Origin: Quillaja saponaria
Lineage: Eukaryota; Streptophyta; Magnoliopsida; Fabales; Quillajaceae
Direction: 5' to 3'
Length of the DNA stretch: 64,000 bases
NCBI GenBank assembly: GCA_029379385.1
Contig: CM055613.1
Coordinates: 21,036,001 to 21,100,000 of the forward strand
Part shown: positions 1 to 11,719 of the stretch, one piece after another
Layout: each line of letters starts with the position of its first letter
Position numbering within the stretch: position 1 is the first letter of the stretch
Position numbers and translations under genes: made by a program
Notes under the pieces: model-generated
The model's database searches: none
Told to the model about the DNA's origin: nothing
Seen by the model: the letters and a program-made list of their open reading frames with translations, nothing else

Positions 1-795
1 GTTCTAGTTATGTGACCCTCCTTTCCATAATTGTAACAAATACTGTTACCCTTATACAAGGCCTACCGACATGAAATTTCCCACACCTATTACACTGTGT
101 TTCTACCCCAAATTGACCCCCTCTATCTTACCACTGCTTTAGCCTTTCTTCACTAAAACCTGCAACCCTATTGTTACTTTCATTCCTTTTCATCTCTCTA
201 ACCCTTTTAGAGGTTTCATACTTCCTTTTCCTTTCAGCTTCCTCCTCTATACACATATCTTCTCAGCTATTTTTCTCTTCCCCACTAATTGAGCAAAGTT
301 TTCTATCTCCAAAGTAGCTATCTTACCTTTTACATTAGAATTTAGACCTCTTCGAAATTTATCGGCTTTCCACTTATCATCATAATGAGTTTGTACGTAG
401 ACAGAGAATTTAGACAGTTCTTCAAATCTATGCTCGTACTCGGTTACACTCATGTTTCCTTATCTGAGTTGATTAAACTCAGCTTCAAGGTCTTGCTTGA
501 TGCTATCGGGAAAATACTTCCTATAAAAGGCCTCCTTGAAACTTCTCCAATTTATTTCTACCCCCTAGCCTTGAGTAACCTCTCCATGCCCAACAATACT
601 CAACTTCCCCTTCCAACATAGACACTAGCTAACACAAGTTTATCATTCTCTTCACACTCCATTACCCTGAAAATCTTCTCTAATTGATGGATCCACCTCT
701 TGGCTGTAGTATAGTCACAACTTCTCAAAAACTACATGGATTGGCTCTCCTAAAGTAGTCCATCAACGCACCAACCTCCCTTGGTGCAAGATGTT
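1..795 (-). pseudogene. Ty3/gypsy gag relic (N-terminal side, runs off window start)
   Basis: Read on the minus strand this is a retrotransposon Gag capsid region followed by zinc knuckles. The clearest open stretch (453 down to 247) begins MSVTEYEHRFEELSKF, the usual Retrotrans_gag signature. Upstream, broken frames still show AKRWIHQLEKIFRVMEC and an FKEAFYRKYFP-type stretch. Downstream at 94-56 lies CNRCGKFHVGRPC, a CX2CX3HX4C knuckle, and in another frame a weaker second one (CYNYGKEGH, with a Cys replaced by Tyr). Several frameshifts and stops separate these pieces, so it is non-coding today. Protease and RT would lie beyond base 1. The knuckle type and the SVTEYE box suggest a chromovirus-like (Tekay/Del) lineage; that is inference. 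Gag would package element RNA into cytoplasmic particles. Confidence 0.8.
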
Positions 796-2000
796 TAGAA
801 CTTAACATCATAGAAGATAGAAATTTGGTGGGTAATTAACAAGGAACAAATGTTTTTAAGGGGATGACGAATTGTTCCTAACAGTTCACTGCCCATTAGT
901 GGATGAATTAGTTCCAAATCTCCAGAAAAATGGGCCAATGTTTCAGCCCTACTCATGCCCAACACGCTTGGAGTCACAAGAGTGAGGCTTGCAAAAATAG
1001 AATGCTGGATAAGGAGAGGAACTCGGCCAAGAAGGAACAAGCGCCGAGTCTTCTAGAGTAGGGGATGTACAAGATAAGAAATAGAGGCGGTGGGGGCTTA
1101 AAGAGAAAGAAAAAGAAAGAAAAAAAATTAAATAAAGGAAAGAAAAGACAAGAATGAAAAGTGTGGTCAAAATCCAATTTTTAAATTGGTCATGCATGTA
1201 TATTCTTAATTGCATGTATATATATATAGATTTCAATATATTCTAATTTAGTTTATTTACACTCTTGTTTCACTTATCAATACAATTTACATAAGATAAA
1301 GGTTGCATAGAACACTGAGAAACATTTGTTCCCTGTTGCATGCACTAATGGCTCAAGCTCCTCTCAATTCTAGTACACCTCCAAAATCATCCTTTGATAC
1401 TCAAAAACTTCGAGAGCTAGTCATCAAGAAATCTAGGCAATTCATCCTAGTGACACCATCTTTGCCAAAATCCCTGGTATTAATCTATTTCTGTTCATTG
1501 TGTTGAATATAGTGAAATAAGAAACTTTCATATTAGTTTTTTTTTTTCCTCTCTCCGTGACTCAACTCTTTTCTAAAGGGAATTAAAATGGTCAAAAAAT
1601 ACGAAAAGTTGTCAAAAAACACCATCCACCACCGTCTGTCTTTGCCAACCACAAAACGCCACCATTCTTCACCCTAAACCTCTTATTGTTACCATAATCA
1701 AAACTGCAACCAGCCGATCTACCAGACAGCAAAATATAGACGCTGAAAAATGTCACTCTTGCCTCCATGCGTCAGCCTTCAACCAAGTGGGTCACGTTGA
1801 TCCATAAGAACTTTCACTGATTGAACAATCATATTAAGGTTAATATTTTATGATCTCAAGCAACTCTATAAATATTACGCCACTAGTTGCAAAACGTGCC
1901 ATTCTTCTAGTTTAGTCTTGGCCCACTTGAGTCACTAAACTTTTCTTTAAGAATTGTTGCCATGTCATAAATAAAGTTTAGTTACCCCATCTCTCCAGTT
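796..2000. other. No gene recognised; probable retroelement leader and LTR sequence
   Basis: This stretch carries only short chance ORFs. The part next to 795 would be the 5' leader of the gag relic, and the part approaching 2000 would be LTR of the forward element whose primer site is at 2086. I could not place either LTR start. There is a purine-rich tract at about 1095-1155. Confidence 0.4.
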
Positions 2001-2004
2001 TTCT

Positions 2005-2103
2005 CGTAGGAACGATACTCTACTTACTCTATATTGCTTGAGGATGGTACATGCGCTTACTTAGGTAAAATCCATATTAAGTTTTTGGCACAATTGCCGA
2101 TGA
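2005..2103 (+). other. LTR 3' end (U5-like) and tRNA-Asp-type primer binding site
   Basis: The text around 2008-2035 (GTAGGAACGATACTCTACTT) is the U5-type sequence common in Athila-like gypsy LTRs. At 2086-2103 follows TGGCACAATTGCCGATGA, which matches the usual Athila primer site TGGCGCCGTTGCCGGGGA, complementary to the 3' end of plant tRNA-Asp, at 13 of 18 bases. A better preserved copy lies at 62701-62718. The gag relic begins 200 bases downstream, the expected order. The upstream LTR boundary is not visible. Confidence 0.6.
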
Positions 2104-2301
2104 ATTATTCTTATATTTGTTTATATTAATACCAACCAGTTCTAGTTTTAATTCAAACTTTCTTTTTTCTTTTTCAGGTACTCTTGATTGTGCATGCAAA
2201 GAACTCATAGTTTGGATCTTGTTCCATACGATCTTGAGATTGATAAGACATATCGAAAGCTTTAAAAGGAGAAGTAACAAGCATTAAGCCAAATTCCAAT
2301 A

Positions 2302-2640
2302 ATGGCTAATGATCAAGAACCCAAGTTCTTGCTTAACTTTGCAATCCCTCTAGTGCAAGAACTTCACTCAAGCATATTAAGGCCGACAATCCAAGCCAAT
2401 GATTTTGAAATCAAGCCCGGCCAAATCCAAATGATTTAGCAGATGGTGCAATTTTCTAGATTTCCAAATAAGAATTTGAACTCCCACCTTACAAGTTTCT
2501 TGAAGCTTTGTGAGACTTTTAAGATCAATGGAGTTTCGGATGATGTATTAAGGTTGGGCCTCTTTCCTTTCTCAATTCAAGAAAAGGCAAAAAGCTGGCT
2601 GATGATTATTATGTTGTGAAAATGATGGCTGCTTAGAGTC
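2302..2640 (+). pseudogene. Athila-like gypsy gag N-terminal relic
   Basis: From the ATG at 2302 the frame reads MANDQEPKFLLNFAIPLVQ and later LKLCETFKINGVSDDVLRL and FPFSIQEKAKSWL. This is the start of the gag of Athila-type elements. A premature stop lies near position 45 of the protein and another closes the frame at about 2620. A homologous and slightly better copy is at 62902-63480 in this window; the shared untranslated text upstream (TAGTTCTAGTTTTAATTCA) shows the two belong to one family. Everything after the first third of gag is missing. Confidence 0.75.
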
Positions 2641-3465
2641 TGTCATCTTCTACCTTCTCCAAAACTTCTTCCATAATACAAAAGTTTGTGGCCATATTAG
2701 AACTAACATCCATATCACATCAATGAGAAAAAATGTCTTTAACCCAATGATTTCACCACTTCTTAGTTTCAATGCCATGCTATAATGTACATTCTTGATT
2801 TAAAATAAATTGATAAGTATCTATTTAATCACTCAATCAATTAAAAATTTATCGTTCCATACTGTTAATTGATTCAAAAAAATCATATTAAGGTTAATTT
2901 TCCATGGGAGAGGTTTGTGTTATTTTACTCTTGGAATTATCCATTTATCTTGGGTTGCCTTGCAAGAAGTGTTTGATTTATAGTCATCGGCTTGACTATT
3001 GAGATAATGCTCCTAAAGGAGCGGCTTACACTCATAATAAGTGTCATATAACACTATATATAGGTCTTGATTCAATATGCCCTCAAGCTTGGCAATATAT
3101 TGAAATAATTGGCTCGTGTGCTCAACATCACTTGGCTTTGAAAATCTTGCTTGGTATTGGAAGAGGAACGATGCTAAGGAAGGTGGTGGAGGAATTGGCC
3201 ACATAGGATCATCATATATATATATAATTCAGTGGCTATGTTAGACTCAAGAGGTAGTCGTTTTTCTTCAATAATTATGTCTTGAGTTGTCTCCTTTTTA
3301 AAGTGAGTCTTCTTCAATAACCAATTGAGACTCAATACTTTGGTCAACATGGATTTCATCATGTGGCTCTTCTTCTTTGACCAAATTATGCTCAATACGT
3401 TAGTGATAGTTTTCTACTCCATGAGCTGTTAGGAACATTTGATAACTGGGAATTCTTTCTAACAG
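2641..3465. other. No gene recognised
   Basis: AT-rich sequence. Around 2825-2880 a short piece repeats text found inverted at about 21.78-21.83 kb (repeat family described at 4580-5113). The 3010-3395 part resembles non-coding retroelement sequence and I cannot assign it. Confidence 0.3.
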
Positions 3466-3585
3466 GAAACAACTCTCTCTTCTTTGGTTGATCAGGAGCT
3501 GGAACCTTCTGCTGGTCCTATGCTACACCCAAAAGGTTCTGATGAGTCATTCATTCGTCGACTTCCTGAGTTTAAGTTCTGGTAA
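3466..3585 (+). CDS. Candidate terminal exon of an unidentified host gene
   Basis: A strong acceptor (pyrimidine-rich tract ending TTCTTTCTAACAG) is followed at once by 39 sense codons and a TAA stop. The peptide starts [17 protein letters not shown] and ends [14 protein letters not shown]. Codon content is balanced, unlike the low-complexity chance ORFs around it, and the frame is open from the acceptor to the stop. I do not recognise the family. No upstream exon is visible between here and the retroelement relics to the left, so it may be a captured or orphaned gene end, or the tail of a gene whose earlier exons lie outside the window. The phase at the acceptor is assumed to be 0. Confidence 0.4.
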   Translation, partial: ETTLSSLVDQELEPSAGPMLHPKGSDESFIRRLPEFKFW

Positions 3586-4579
3586 TTTAAGATTTTTGGT
3601 TTACTTGTATTCTTTTTTATTACATTTTACATTATTTTCTTTATTGCTTTGAGATTTCTTTTCACCTCCTATGGTTTCACACTCTAGAGCTGTTTTGCCA
3701 TTTGTTCTACTTTTAGGCTGTCTCAATTGATATTCAGGGCTTACTTTGTCTTGAATTTTTTGCATCTGTCACATTGTAACTCCTTTTGAAATTCGATCTC
3801 ATCAGCCACATCAACTTGTTTGTGAAAGTATAAGAGGGACTTAATCATTTGTGCATTCAAAATCAAAATTTCTAGTCTTAGACTTCGAAGTTCAGGCTTT
3901 CTCAGAAACTTATTATTGTGAATGCTTTCTTTTTTGTACTTTAAGACTTGATTGCTTTATTAGTTCTGGTTTTCTATCTGGATTAAGGTCTCCCTTCCTT
4001 TCCCCCAAAATTATATGTGGAATGTATTCATTGCTCTAATATTTAGGCTTGACTGTTGTGATTTTGACATGGCATATTATGTGGTTAATGGTCCTTGAAA
4101 ATCTGCTGGGGAAGATATTGTTAGAGAGAGAAAGCTAGTATTGAATGTAGATTTGACCTTATTGTTTCACAAAAATGGCATACTCTACAACTTAGTGACC
4201 GAGAGAGAAGTTAGAGTGAGAGAATATTCTTAGCTTTGCATGAAAGCCAATTCAATCTCTAAACTAAAACCAAGACAACTAAACTTCTTAGCAACACTTG
4301 GAGATCATCTTGCTTGGGATAGCAGCAAGGTTGAATGCAAATTGGTGAGGTTGGTTTCTGGAGCAGAGGTTCAGTGAAAGAAGGGTGTCGCATTGACCTT
4401 AAGGAAGGAATTCAGAGAGCCAGGTAGATTGTTATAAGTTGTAGAAACCAGTGATTAATGTTTAAATTAGAACGTATTCCTTACATACTTTCAGACAATT
4501 AGCCTTTTTCTTTATCTTTTCTTATCTTTCTGTAGCTTCTTATAGGACAAGTGGAGAGGAATTCCTACTAGGTTGAAGA
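3586..4579. other. No gene recognised; possible 3' UTR and flank
   Basis: T-rich, untranslated-looking sequence follows the stop at 3585 and could include a 3' UTR. The forward ORF at 3851-4039 has no recognisable domain and I do not call it. Confidence 0.3.
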
Positions 4580-5113
4580 TAACCTAAAACTTATATTTTC
4601 TATATTCATTAGTAGGGCACTGGCTTTTTGTCGTGGTATTTTTAAACACTTTAACACCAAATCCTCCTTTGTCAAAAACTTAGCATCCGAGTGACGTTCC
4701 TGCTAATTAGCCAACACGTCACTATAACCATTAGAATCCCAATAAATATGACGAATTCTTGTTTCTGAAATATTTCTTAATAACCAACTAAAAATAACAA
4801 TGTTATATGGGTGTAATAAATCTGTTGAATGAAATGAGTATATGATAATAAAAGAACCTAGTAAATTTTGCAAGAAAAACTAACTTGTTTATATTTTTCC
4901 TGTATATACCTTTATGCGTCAACATCTGAAAAAGTAATCAAACTTTAAAGAAATCAATTATAAGATCAATCAATCACTATATATCAATACGACATTGTTT
5001 CAAGTCAGCTAAATTTGGAGACATCATCTCATCAGCTAAAATAATACAGTAGATAAATCAAGTAAATGAGTCAAATCATAATGCACAATTAAAAGACTAA
5101 ATCAGAAATCATC
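4580..5113 (+). repeat. Dispersed repeat, copy 1 (inverted copy at 21.78-22.25 kb)
   Basis: Reverse-complementing 22251-21783 reproduces most of this stretch with scattered changes: for example ATAACCTAAAACTTA near 4580, the CTAATTAGCCAACACGTCAC region near 4705, the AACAATGTTATATGGGTGT block near 4800, and the TTTGGAGACATCATCTCATC block near 5015. Smaller pieces recur at about 31018-31072 (+) and 2825-2880 (+), and the TCTACTAATGAATAC end also near 25865. No protein domain is present. It is an unclassified, probably non-autonomous, mobile repeat. Confidence 0.7.
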
Positions 5114-5422
5114 GCTTAGTTGGCTGTGATCCATACTCAAATATGATCCTTCAAAAATATGTATGATCATCAATAAGGTAACACATGAGCTGACACATGA
5201 GTATATTCAGAATAACTATATCATTCTCCTCACACCCCATTATCACCATTCACTGATTCCCACATGTAACTTAGTGTAAACATGGTTTCAAACAAGTGAT
5301 GATGCATGGAGTAACTATGACTCTCTTAAGGTAGTCAAATGATGATAAGTTCATCATGTTAAAGATGATAATTTTCTCAATTATCACCATTTTAAGCACA
5401 AACAGAATGAAAAGTGTGGTGC

Positions 5423-6156
5423 TGTGAAGCACGGGTACTGGTACTTCGGTACGGTACGATACGGGTACGGCGATTCGTCATTTTTCAAAAAATCACGATA
5501 CCGGTACGGCAAAGGTACGTTAAATTAAATAATTAAAAATATAAATTATAAAATATGTATATATATATACAGACAAAAAAGTAAAATTAAAAAAGAACAA
5601 AAAGAATAGTTGTAAAAAAAAAATAGAAAAAGGACAAAAAGGCTTTATATACATTAAAAATATATTTATATAGATAAAAAGTAGAAAGGAAATTAAAAGA
5701 GAACAAAAATAATAGCTGTAAAAAAATAGAAAGAGAATAAAAAGGCTTTATATACATTAAAAAAAAAAAAGAAAAAAAAAAGGTAGAATAAGGCATAGAA
5801 ACATGGCTTTATATACATAAAAAGAGAAAAGAAAAAAAAGTAGAATGAGGCAACTAGCAAGGAAGCCAAAAAAAATATGAAACTAAAAAACAGAAATGCT
5901 GGGTTTCATTTTATTTTATTTTATTTTTTAACGAAGCACCTGCTCAGATGTAAGCCGTCCCAAAGCCATCCTGAAGCCGTCCCGAAGCCACACCACAAAT
6001 TTTTAGCCGTACTGAAGCGGCACCCAAAAATTAAAATAAATTAAAAAATTTATGGTAATTCATTGGGACTTACCGGGGCGTTCCCCACGCGTCCCAGCAC
6101 CAGGTACGCCCCAGGGACTGGTTCTTTGAGGTTTTTGGAGTACCTGTGCTTCATAG
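5423..6156. mobile_element. Non-autonomous DNA transposon (MITE-like, 734 bp)
   Basis: The element is bounded by inverted ends: TGTGAAGCACGGGTACT on the left and the complement of AGTACCTGTGCTTCATAG on the right. It is flanked by a 9-bp direct duplication, GTGTGGTGC, at 5414-5422 and 6157-6165 (the tenth base also matches). A 9-bp duplication is typical of Mutator-like elements; 8 bp would suggest hAT, and I cannot exclude a mis-set border of one base. Subterminal GGTACGG words are repeated on the left arm. The interior is A-rich, with CTTTATATACATTAAAA-type direct repeats and an AAGCCGTCC-type repeat near 5955. There is no transposase, so it would depend on a related autonomous element. Confidence 0.75.
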
Positions 6157-6166
6157 GTGTGGTGCT

Positions 6167-7250
6167 TGTGACAAAGTCGGTCGGTAGTATTAACTTATCC
6201 GCTTTGACTTTGTTCCCATCTTCAAGATGATAATAATAATCATCCTCCCCACTACAATAATAGATTGATCAGTGAATAAAGAAAATCAAGGCACAAAAAC
6301 CTCCCTCTACATTCACTTAAATGAAATGAGTAAATGTGTTAACTAGGTTGTCCTAAAAGGTATAATTTATATATAAAAAAAGTTTTCGTGAAGGCAGTTA
6401 ACTTGTAAGGGAGGATTAGAGAAATCTCGAGTTGTTATTTTCCTTGATCTGATTCATGTTTAATGAAATGGAAAAGATTAATAAGGAAATTGTAGTTTCT
6501 ACTAGTTCAGAAGTTGGGTTCAGTATACACAAGGTGACATGATTCATCATTTGTTTGAGGAAATGAAAGCCTTGGACTTGAGAAGCTGATGAAGGAAATA
6601 AGAATAAAATTAAGTTAAAAAGGTGTGTACGATATGGAATTAAATATTTGGAAACATGAAGTCATCATTATCATTTTGCTTGTCTTATGCTGTCCAACTT
6701 TCAGCTATGAAAGAATTGGAAATTTTCTTCTGGAAATAAACTTCTAACAATTGCTTTGCGGTTATGAGGAGCCACTTGAATCACAAGTTTATGAAACCAA
6801 GATTTCTACTTACAGTAAGAGTTGATGGCTAGAACAATAAAGGATGGGAGGTTATGCCTTTTTTATCTAGGTCTTGGTGTTTATACATTGGGCTGTTGAC
6901 ATTTTTATATATCTCAATAGTTGAAAGTTTTAGTGGACTTGCATTTTCTGTTTTAAATAGAAAGGAAAGAATGATTCTTAATGATGAACTTCTCTGGATA
7001 TGTATCTGATTTTTAATGTTTATTATTATTGTAGAGGGGCTGATGATTATTATCATCATTTTGTAATTATGCAGGAAGCTTTTCTAACTTTAAAAATCAG
7101 TTTCTGAATTTTGAAAACTCTTACCTACGTAGTTGTACAAAATTAGAAGTCAAACCCTGGTATGTTTTTGGTGGGAAAATTGCATATTAACTATGTAATA
7201 AGCACGGTTGTATGATTAACAAGTCACTTGCTCTCTGTGAAGTGCGTGCA
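6167..7250. other. No gene recognised
   Basis: AT-rich sequence with no domain. Immediately left of the copia insertion (about 7187-7255) a short open frame continues across the insertion site into 12121-12190; see the split-frame entry. Confidence 0.3.
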
Positions 7251-7255
7251 CGCCT
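7251..7255. repeat. Target site duplication of copia element, left copy (CGCCT)
   Basis: CGCCT at 7251-7255 matches CGCCT at 12116-12120 exactly. The five bases directly abut the TG and CA ends of the two LTRs, which fixes the element borders. Confidence 0.9.
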
Positions 7256-7646
7256 TGATAGAAAATGTGGTGAGCACAACACATAAAATTGAAGATGATG
7301 AACAAATTGGAATACTCAAAAGACAACTTCTACTTTGTTTAATATCAAATTGAAAACATACAATATGTATTTATAAGACTCAACTCTAAAGTCACACAAC
7401 TAAATGTACACTAATATGACTTTAACGCTCATTATCCTAGACATTAAGGACTCCAACCCATTACTACAATTTTATTACACATTAACAACAACAACAAAAA
7501 AAACTTCCACTAGCACACAATAATTTATAACCACCCATTATAAGAAATTAACTACCTCTTAAAACCCATTACATCAAAATAACTCACACCTTTTTAACTT
7601 CCACTAACAATTTATCATAGGAAAATAAAGTTTATTATTTTCAACA
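7256..7646 (-). repeat. Copia 3' LTR
   Basis: On the minus strand it begins TGTTGAAAATAATAAAC and ends CATTTTCTATCA. It lacks a 9-bp stretch (about ATAATAGCA) present in the other LTR. The adjoining polypurine tract AAGGGGAAG is the complement of bases just inside 7647. Confidence 0.93.
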
Positions 7647-7659
7647 CTTCCCCTTAAAC

Positions 7660-10600
7660 TTAATTTTCCTTTCTAACTCCAAGCAATTCTCTCAATCCTT
7701 GAAAGACTTCAAATTTAAGTGGTTTTGTGAAAATATCTGCAACTTGATCAAGAGACTTCACAAATTTGACTTCCACTTCTTTCTTGGCAATACACTCACG
7801 GATGAAATGATACTTTGTGTCTATATGCTTGCTTCTATCGTGGAAGACGGGGTTCTTTGCCAAAGCTAGTGCAGACTTGTTGTCAACAAAAATTTGGGTT
7901 GGTTCTTTTTGTGGCTCTTGTAGCTCCTTCAACAATCTTCTTAACCAAATGGCATGACAAGTACAAGAGGTAGCAGCAATATATTCAGCCTCACAAGTTG
8001 AAAGAGTAACAATTGGCTGCTTCTTTGAAACCTAAGAAATTGCATTATTTCCCATGAAAAATACAAAACCTGTGGTGCTTTTTCTATCGTCCAAATCTCT
8101 GGCAAAATCACTATCACAGTATCCCACAAGATCAATAATATGTGAAGAAGAATAAAATAGGCCATAGTCAAGTGTACCTCTTAGGTAGCGAAGAATTCTT
8201 TTAGCCTGTTTTCATGTGAGTATAAGTAGGAGATTCCATGTAACGACTCACTACTCCAACAGCATAAAGAATGTCTGGCCTTGTGCAAGTCAAGTATCTT
8301 AAACTTCCAACAAGACTTCTAAATAATGTGGGATCTACCTTCTCTCCAACATCATGCTTCGACAACTTCACTCCTGCATTCCATGGGTGTATTAACAGAG
8401 TTGCTATCAAGCATTTGGAATTTCTGAAGAACATCTTTTGCATAGCCTTCTTGTGAAATAAAAATTCCACCATCATTTTGCTTCACTTCAAAGCCCAAGT
8501 AGTAAGACATTAGCCCCATGTCAGTCATCTCAAATTCATAAGTCATTGCCTTCTTGAAATCTTCAAACATGATTGGATTATTTCTTGTAAAAATTAGATC
8601 ATCCACATAAAGGCAAACAAATAAAACATCACCTTTTTCATGTGCCTTCACATAAAGTGCATATTCATGTGGACATTTAACAAACCCATTTTCTTGAAAA
8701 TACTTGTCAATTCGATTATTCATGCCCTTGGTGCTTGTTTTAAGCCATACAAAGCCTTTTTTAGCTTCAAAACTTTGTCTTCTTGCCTTTCAATTACATA
8801 ACTCTCAGGTTGCTCAACATAAACCTCTTCTTCAAGAAAACCATGGAGGAAAGCAGATTTTACATCCAATTGATAAATCTTCCAATGCTTATGGGCTGCA
8901 AATGAGATCAACAATCGGATTGTTTCTAAGCGAGCAACAGGAGCAAATACCTCTTCATAATTGATCCCCTGCTTTTGTGCATAGCCTTTCACAACTAGCC
9001 TCGCTTTGTACTTCTTCAACTTCTCCTTTTGCATTTTTCTTTGCCTTGTACACCCATTTCACACCAATAGCTTTATGATCTTTTGGAAGATTTGCCAACT
9101 CCCAAGTATCATTTTTTTTCAATAGCTATTATCTCCTCATCCATTGCTTGTCTCCACTTCTTGTCATTTTCAGCTTCTTCAAAAAATAATGGTTCACTAT
9201 CTACAACAAGACAAAATAAATTAACATCTTCTATCACTTATGTATTTTCATAAAAATCAAGAAGACTTCTTGTTTTTGGTGACCCTTCACTTGAACTTTT
9301 TTTTGATAAAGGAATTGGTGATGGAGGTGGAGTAAAGGATTCCAATGGTGCTTCTACATCTTGTTCTTCTTTAAAAAAAGGAAAAAAATTGTAACTTTCT
9401 TCTTCTTGAACATCCCAATCCCATGTTTCATCTTCATTGAACTCAACATCTCTACTAACTATGATTTTTCCATTCATTGGGTTATAAAGCTTGTACCCTT
9501 TGGAATTTGAATCATAGCCAATAAATACATACTTCACACTTCGATCGTTAAGTTTAGATCTCTCTTGATCCGGTACATGGGCATAGGCAATGCTTCCAAA
9601 AATTCGCAAGTGAGAGACATTTGGCTTCTTTCCACTCCAAGCTTCTTGATGTGTTTGATTCTCCACACCTTTGGTTGGACATCTGTTGGATAAATAAACT
9701 GCACAGGAAACAGCTTCTGCCCAAAATTCTTTAGGCATATTCTTAGATTTCAACAAACATCGAGCCATATTAAGAATTGTTCTATTCTTCCTTTCTGCTA
9801 CACCATTTTGTTGTGGTGTCATAGGAACCGTTAAAGGATGACGAATTCCTTGTGTTTCACAAAAGATATTGAATTCATTTGAAGTGAATTCGCCTCCTCT
9901 ATCAGACCTTAAAGATTTGATTACATGACCACTCTCTTTTTCAACAAGAGCTTTAAACTTTTTGAACACCTTAAAAGCCTCTGATTTTTTCTTCAAAAAA
10001 TAAACCCATGTTTTGCAAGTATAATCATCAATGAAAAGCAAAAAATAATGATTTTTTACTAAATGAGCATTGCTTGATTGGTCCACACACATCGGTATGA
10101 ATAAGCTGAAGTGGCTCGGTTGCTCTTGTGGCTTCTTTAGGAAAACTCTTCCTTGCATGTTTTCCAAGGAGGCATGCTTCACACAATTGACTTGGGTGGT
10201 CAATGAATGGCAACCCAGACACCATCTTCTTCTCTCCCAAATTCTTGAGTCCTCCAAAATTCAAATGACCCAACCGCATATGCCAACGCCATGTTGAATC
10301 TTTTGCACACATCTTTAAACATTTGGCACCATCGTTTTGGAGATTCAAAATGAACATCCTGTTTTTTTTCATGGATACCTTAGCAATAAGATTAGCATCT
10401 TGGTCTATAAGCCAAAGGTTTTTATCTTTCATATGGATTTCATAACTCTTCTCCAAAAGTTGTCCCAAACTTAAAATGTTACTTTTTAATTTTGGAACAT
10501 AATAAACATCATAAATGAGCTTATGACCACCATCTTTCAAAGAAATTAAAATGGTACCTTTTCCTTTGATTGGAATTTTGGAAGAGTCTCCAAAAGTCAC

Positions 10601-11675
10601 AAATCCACTCACTTTTTCATCAATCTCCAAAAATTACTTTTGTCCCCACACATATGATTGCTTGCCCCATTGTCAAGGTACCATGAACTCTTGATCACCT
10701 CCTTTTCATCTCCTTTGAATGCTAGTAACAAAGTTGGCTCTTCCACTTCTTCTTTGTATTCAAGCAGATTAGCATTCTTTTCAACAACATTAGTATTATA
10801 GCATTCAACATTACTCTTGTCATACCTCTTCTTATTTGGTCTTGCATAATTTCCTCTTCCTCTTCCACAGCCTCTTGATGATTGTTGGCTTCTTCCTTCG
10901 TTATTATTCTCAAAATGATATCCTCCTCTTCCTCTTCTTCCTCTTCCTCGTCCACGACCATGACCACGACCACGACCTCTTTGGTTTCTTTCTTGTACAT
11001 TATCTTTTTATTTGAAAGAAACCTTAGCTTGGAGAGCTTGTTCAAGCGGCTTCTCTTCCTTCTTCTTAAATCTTTCTTCATGGGCTTGTAATGATCCCAT
11101 GAGTTACTCAATAGACATGGTCTCCAAGTCTTTCGATTCTTCAATTGCAACAACAATGTAATCAAATTTTGGTTGCAAAGAGCGAAGGATTTTCTCCACC
11201 ACACGAACATCTTCTACTTTTTCTCCATATCTTTTCAATTGGTTGGCAGTGGCTAGCATTCTTTAAAAATAATCCGAAATTGACTCGGATTCCTTCATGT
11301 GCAAGGCTTCAAAATCTCCTCTCAATGTTTGGAGTCGAATCTTCTTCACTTTTTCAACTCCTTGAGAGAGTTTTGCAATATCTCCCAAGCTTCCTTGGCA
11401 GTAGTTGCTAGTGTCACCTTCTCAAACATGGACTCATCCAACCCTTGATAGATGAGGGTGAGAGCTTGTTGATCCTTCTTCCTAGCCTTTTGTAAGGCAT
11501 CTTTTTGAGCTGCAAACAAAACAGCTTCATCTTGTGGTTGGTCATATCCTTTCTCTACGATCTCCCATGCTTCTTGTTCACCAAGCAAAGCTTTCATACG
11601 AAGACACCAATTGTCATAGTTGTCTTTAGTAGGACGAGGATATTGAAATGAGAACATTCCTGATCTAGTAGACAT
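7660..11675 (-). pseudogene. Copia gag-pol polyprotein, frameshifted
   Basis: Gag starts at 11675 ([23 protein letters not shown]2-type Gag), followed by an RG-rich stretch near 10930-10985. Protease is at about 10690 (WYLDNGASNHM), integrase zinc finger at 10330-10200 (HMRLGH and CEAC), and the integrase core runs from HTDVCGP to SDRGGEF and GVAERKNR. RT carries LYVDDLIFT near 8600. RNase H ends with DNKSALALAKN and KHIDTKYHFIR, stopping at 7660. Breaks include a shift near 10627 just after the protease motif, a shift near 10085 inside integrase, a stop at about 9238 after integrase, and breaks between RT pieces near 8720 and 8350. The protease motif reads DNGA where D-S/T-G-A is usual, and the Gag zinc knuckle seems to have lost its second half. 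The resemblance is to Tnt1/Tork-type elements, but the lineage is unproven. Confidence 0.92.
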
Positions 11676-11694
11676 CTCTCAAACTCACCAAATT

Positions 11695-11719
11695 AGAGAA
11701 CTAGGCTCTGATACAACTT
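11695..11719 (-). other. Copia primer binding site (initiator tRNA-Met type)
   Basis: Next to the inner end of the 5' LTR the minus strand reads TTGTATCAGAGCC. This is one base from TGGTATCAGAGC, the complement of the 3' end of plant initiator tRNA-Met that primes most copia elements. Position and orientation fit. Confidence 0.85.

Noticed and set aside
838..1340. Inverted 18-bp match (AAACATTTGTTCC-TGTT) at 838 and 1319
   Set aside because: Too short and too AT-rich to separate from chance.
5587..5796. Minus-strand ORF rich in Phe, Leu and Tyr
   Set aside because: Translation of A-rich direct repeats inside the MITE-like element; no domain.
9238..10257. The first 60 or so residues of the 339-codon copia ORF
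   Set aside because: They are an out-of-frame reading before a frameshift; true integrase sequence begins around NHYFLLFIDDYT.
10722..11210. Minus-strand 162-codon ORF with long Glu runs
   Set aside because: Out-of-frame reading of the copia Gag RG-rich region.
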